A stretch of DNA of 64,000 nucleotides from the NCBI RefSeq assembly GCF_037975245.1, contig NC_092565.1, forward strand, positions 19,015,999 to 19,079,998. Reading direction: 5' to 3'. This DNA comes from Apostichopus japonicus (Eukaryota > Echinodermata > Holothuroidea > Aspidochirotida > Stichopodidae). Each line of letters begins with the position of its first letter. Position 1 is the first letter of the stretch. The notes beneath the pieces were generated by a model that searched no databases, had not been told where the DNA came from, and worked only from the letters and a program-made list of their open reading frames with translations. Below are positions 60,306 to 64,000 of this stretch, in pieces. Made by a program: the position numbers and the translations under genes.

Positions 60306-63300
60306 CACAAAAAAAGGGACAATTAACATTACTATAAGCTTCACTACCCAGTGAATCAACAAAGTTTGCATGCAAAAAAATTGACCTGGTTATTGTAGAA
60401 GGTTCTTTTCCACCTGGTTGCCTTTGAAGTCATTAGCAAATTTATTTCCTGTAGCTCAATAAACATGAGGCTACATTAATTTGCGCATCTGCCTGTCATC
60501 CGGTTTGCATTTGTGTTCTAATTGTTCATTAAATTGTGCCGTCACCTGGGTAAAAGTGGTTGGGAATTGGAATATCGAGTGCCATATAGAACAGTTTATA
60601 TGGGTATATGGAGGTAGTGTGGTGTGCAGATGGACTCTGCAGTGCAGAACATTTGTACAATTTAGTAAATCAACAACAGGGAAAAAGAAAACAAAACAAA
60701 AATCAGGCTTTTGGAAAATTATTAAAACAAATTTTGAAAAGAGCAAAGAAATTAATGGCTATAATAGGATTGAAACCTGTGTCCTCTTGGTGACATATGC
60801 AGAGAGTAAATATTTCAGAGTTTTAATTTTGTGTAGCGTTTTTGATAGCTCTTAAATTTACGTAAAGAATACTATGTATGGTTAACAGTACAATATGGAA
60901 ACACTGTGGTACATTTTTGCCCTTGTATAGCAATTTGTACTTGTTGCATAGCATTTTGCTATGTGATACCGGATGAAATTATGTGTCAGGTGTTCTACCA
61001 ACTGACCTTCCAGGACTTAACAAAGGGATTATTGACCAATTCAGCCCCAATAGTATAGGGGAATCACTAATAGTGTGCAAATCATAAATTGTTCTCTTTA
61101 AATCCTTATGTTAATTACATTGTGGACATTTACAATTGAAAGTAATAAAATGTTCGTTGTTAATTATGTCATTAAAGATTAATTTGATCTATTGGTCAAG
61201 ATGTTGCAGTTCATCAAGAAAACCAGGCTTGAAAAGAGTGTTTATTACATATATATTTGAATGAAAGGAGATCTGCTTGTAGCCAAGAAACAATGTAAGT
61301 TATGAAAATCAGATTGATATTTTGTTGCATGGTTTCTGTAGCATATCACCTTCCTTATTCCACTCTCACTCCTTCACCACCCTCCCCTCCCCACCCCCAC
61401 CCCCCATAAAGTACGTAAGGTCAGTACACTACAATGCAAATTACACTTAATACATACCTTTATGTATTAGGCCATAACATTTAAGTTATATTGAGTTTCT
61501 GCCATATTGTGTAAACATTTTACTTAGTCTGGAATTCTCCTCTCATACAAATTAACAACCATATCATTATACTGCCCATAACATGCCTTACTTGTTGACC
61601 ATTAAATTAATCCACACAGTTTTGTGAAACCTAATAAATCCTACAGCTACCGAAAATGTCCTTTGGCTGATGTAAAAGCAGGGTTTTTTTTGCATTTGTT
61701 TGGCAATTGTATTAATTACCAAACCTACCAAAGTGTTTTTTGTACCCACCTGACTATTCGTTTTCATCTTAAGTAATGGTCAGTTAATAAGTTATACATG
61801 ATTACATTTAGTGTTCAACCATTCCTCACCCATACACTTTCCTATCTATATCTCAATCATGTGCACAAAACAAAGTGGAAACATCCAAACTTTTCAAGAT
61901 TTTATTAAGTTCATTACTTGATATGGAACTTCACTGGTCAGTCAAAGCTAATGAACTACAATGTTTTGTGATTTCAATATTGAATAACACTGAAAATTGA
62001 TCTCGAGTGGCTGCTTTAAATCAGCTGCCTGCACCCTTATGAGGCCCCACCACCCAGCCAACTGTTTTGCATATTTACCTGACCCATAGATCATCCCACC
62101 CCCCCCTCCCCCAACATCCCAAATTTATCATTACAATGCCACTGGAATATGGTTGATAATGTGATGGTCAGCTCTGCTTCCTTGCTACAAAGTTCATCGG
62201 TCTTGGCATGAAGAAGGTTGGCTCACATTGTCAGCATCACTTTAAATTCATGGCCAGTATGTTGATATTGGTAGTTCTTTTTTTTTAAAAGCAGTTTTCT
62301 CGCTTTGAACCTTGCCAAATTTTTGAGGCAAAGTCAATTTCCAGCCTTACAAGGAAATTGTTTGACTTCAAACTATGAATAATAAATTATCAATACATTT
62401 TGAAAACCAAAATTTTCCCCCATTTGGTTTTACCATGTATGATCAATACCAAGAAATGTTTTAGGCAGCAAAATATTTAAAATCCAACTGTAATAACAAT
62501 TACTCATTATTGTTCTCATTATTGTTAAGAGCACAAACGAAGGAGGAATGTCACAGTGTGATAACAAATCTATATTCTGAAATTTGAGTAATATGTGGTA
62601 GATTAGGTAAAAATTGCCAGGAGTAGAGGTCAAATGTCAAATGCTTGCTCTATGGGGATAATCCCCAATAAATAGATGTGTGAAAGATTTAAATCCAGGT
62701 TTTGCTATCGAAAAAAAAGGCAGGTAAAAGTGCATAAATTATGTAAACTTGAAATATTTTTTTATGATTACTATCATTTGACAACATGTCAGAACACGTT
62801 TATAATTGCACAAAGAGACTGCCTTCCACCACCTCTTCGTTATTAGTCCAATTTATGTGACATGTGTAATGTTTCTTTTGTTACCATTTTCTAGTCTCTA
62901 AAAACACAACATGGAGGAAATCAATTGAAATGAAGTTTATGAGGTTATGCAGTATTATTTCTTAATAAAGGACCCAGTTTGGTTGAAATACATGAAAACA
63001 TATCCATCATATTGCCAGACTTATCACAGTTGCTACTGCATTTTTTTTATGGAAATTTGTACAAGCTCGGTTTTTTAGAAGTGATGTGATAACAAGAGAG
63101 TGGAATAATAATCCACCATCCCTGTACTTTGGAACCACTTCCGTCGATCTTAAACCTTTAAATGATAAACAAAACCACCCTGTTTGCAAACTGATTAAGT
63201 GGTGGGTAGTAAATGTTCTCCTTGGTGGAAATAGTGTAATTACTTAACGATTTGTCAATATTCCGCTGCGTAATCAATTAAATATTTAAAAAAGAAAGTT

Positions 63301-63456
63301 CACATCCTGCCTTTTTGTGTTCAAAAGTTCATTTAATGTCATTTCTTTATATTACTCTAAACCTGTACAATACCTCCTATTCAAATACATTGTATATATA
63401 CCCCCTAAATATTCTTGAAAGGATTGTTTTATTATTAACAACCAGAGCGGTTCTCC

Positions 63457-63467
63457 CCCCCCCCCCC
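63457..63467. repeat. Poly-C tract
   Basis: Run of about 11 C. Confidence 0.8.
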
Positions 63468-63777
63468 TTTAATGGCCATAATCCATCTAGCTATCACACA
63501 CATCCATGTCAACAACACACACTCTTCTCTCCATTAGCACAATGGATGATCATCATCACTGCCTGCGCCATACATTTGCCTGCTACTATCCATCCACACA
63601 GTTACAGATCATCCTATACTCTGCTTTATTGGTTTGACCTTTCCCTTGCTGAGGTTATTCCATGACAGGGTGGCAGGCTTCAAGGCCATTTTCATTGGAA
63701 TTCAGCAGCACTGTTATGTGTGTGTGTGGCTTGGTTGGAGAGGAAGCTCTTCTGTATAAACAGACATTAGTTAGTCA

Positions 63778-63805
63778 ACCAGCCAGCCAGCCAGCCAGCC
63801 AGCCA
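63778..63805. repeat. (CCAG)n microsatellite
   Basis: Six to seven CCAG units. Confidence 0.9.
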
Positions 63806-64000
63806 AGCTAAGCCAGTCAGTGAGTAATAATAGTAAATTGCAGACTGTGTGCTGTGCCTGCTGCTACACAATGTTAGATAGGTCATTATATTGTAAGGCC
63901 TGACTGTGAGCAGGCTTGTAGTGTTGTATTGATGCTGCCCTATTGAATGGATCTGCAGTGTCTACAGCCAGCCCTTGGAATTTTGCGAGCGTTTTTACAA

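Larger units (their letters stand above)
55161..64000 (+). other. KDM3 intron or downstream sequence, right edge
   Basis: No further exon was recognised. Content: an X-box (55649), a GTCT microsatellite, GA-rich blocks, repeated segments at 58.06-58.45 kb, the CCCTCC minisatellite (59755-60305), poly-C near 57500 and 63457, and a CCAG microsatellite. 57540-57720 is low in repeats and looks more constrained than its flanks. 60.4-63.3 kb shows nothing notable except one dispersed repeat copy at 60921-60985. Confidence 0.5.

Noticed and set aside
59676-60375. Long Pro/Ser/Leu-rich and Gly/Arg/Glu-rich open frames on both strands (up to 216 codons)
   Set aside because: They are stop-free readings of the CCCTCC minisatellite in several frames at once, with no homology, splice context or start context.
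60481-60855. 124-codon plus-strand open frame
   Set aside because: Low-complexity Lys/Thr/Ile composition, no splice sites at sensible positions, and a competing open frame on the minus strand over much of it.
1-64000. tRNA or rRNA genes, CRISPR arrays, bacterial or phage operons
   Set aside because: No paired A and B boxes with cloverleaf potential (the GGTTCAAATC at about 32234 lacks an A box and stems), no rRNA words, no regular repeat-spacer arrays, and no long unspliced coding frames.

Overview
This window looks like genomic DNA from a large, intron-rich animal genome. There are no bacterial gene arrays, ribosome binding sites or operons. Open frames are short and scattered, and the few convincing coding blocks are exons bounded by canonical AG/GT splice sites and separated by kilobases of AT-rich sequence. 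Microsatellites, runs of 10-15 G or C, and short hAT-type DNA transposon copies are frequent. The recognised gene belongs to the KDM3/JMJD1 histone demethylase family. The repeat landscape suggests a marine invertebrate deuterostome, possibly an echinoderm; that placement is inference and was not tested.

The backbone of the window is the 5' part of a plus-strand KDM3/JMJD1C-like gene. Four pieces form a consistent chain: exon A (30471-30629, 53 codons), exon B (32457-32573, 39 codons), a 37-nt micro-exon C (37302-37338) and exon D (from 55044). Exons A and B match the N-terminal region of human KDM3B and JMJD1C by eye. Exon D matches the following helical stretch ending in the LQE motif. The micro-exon enters in phase 0 and leaves in phase 1, which is the shift needed to join B to D. 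The zinc-finger and JmjC parts are not here and should lie beyond 64000. The first coding exon was not securely found. A possible alternative first exon inside the gene (33846-33879) also ends in phase 1 and could splice straight to exon D.

Upstream (1-30470) is mostly non-coding. It holds one candidate signal-peptide first exon at 5193-5231, a 642-bp hAT copy with a perfect 8-bp target duplication (3593-4234), an old tandem array keyed on ATATCTCAAA (8180-8850), minisatellites, and a G-rich triplicated block at 28.7-29.1 kb. A Penelope/hammerhead-like motif lies at 29.87 kb.

The 17.7-kb intron between micro-exon C and exon D is the busiest part. It contains a second perfect hAT copy (37592-37924), a frameshifted minus-strand coding-like segment (46495-46967), two CpG-containing promoter-like islands (about 47.46-47.80 kb and 53.18-53.52 kb) that share a short splice-donor-like motif, and a duplicated segment split by an AGTCTC-rich repeat (49.1-50.35 kb). 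It also contains a possible two-exon minus-strand gene for a small acidic protein (53.37-51.54 kb), a terminal-inverted-repeat element carrying telomere-like CCCTAA units (51845-52120), and a 64-nt near-perfect hairpin (52672-52735).

The right end (55.2-64 kb) is intron or downstream sequence, dominated by a 550-bp CCCTCC-type minisatellite (59755-60305). I see no CRISPR array, tRNA, rRNA or clearly novel multi-gene system. Homology calls come from reading translations against remembered family members; no search was run.
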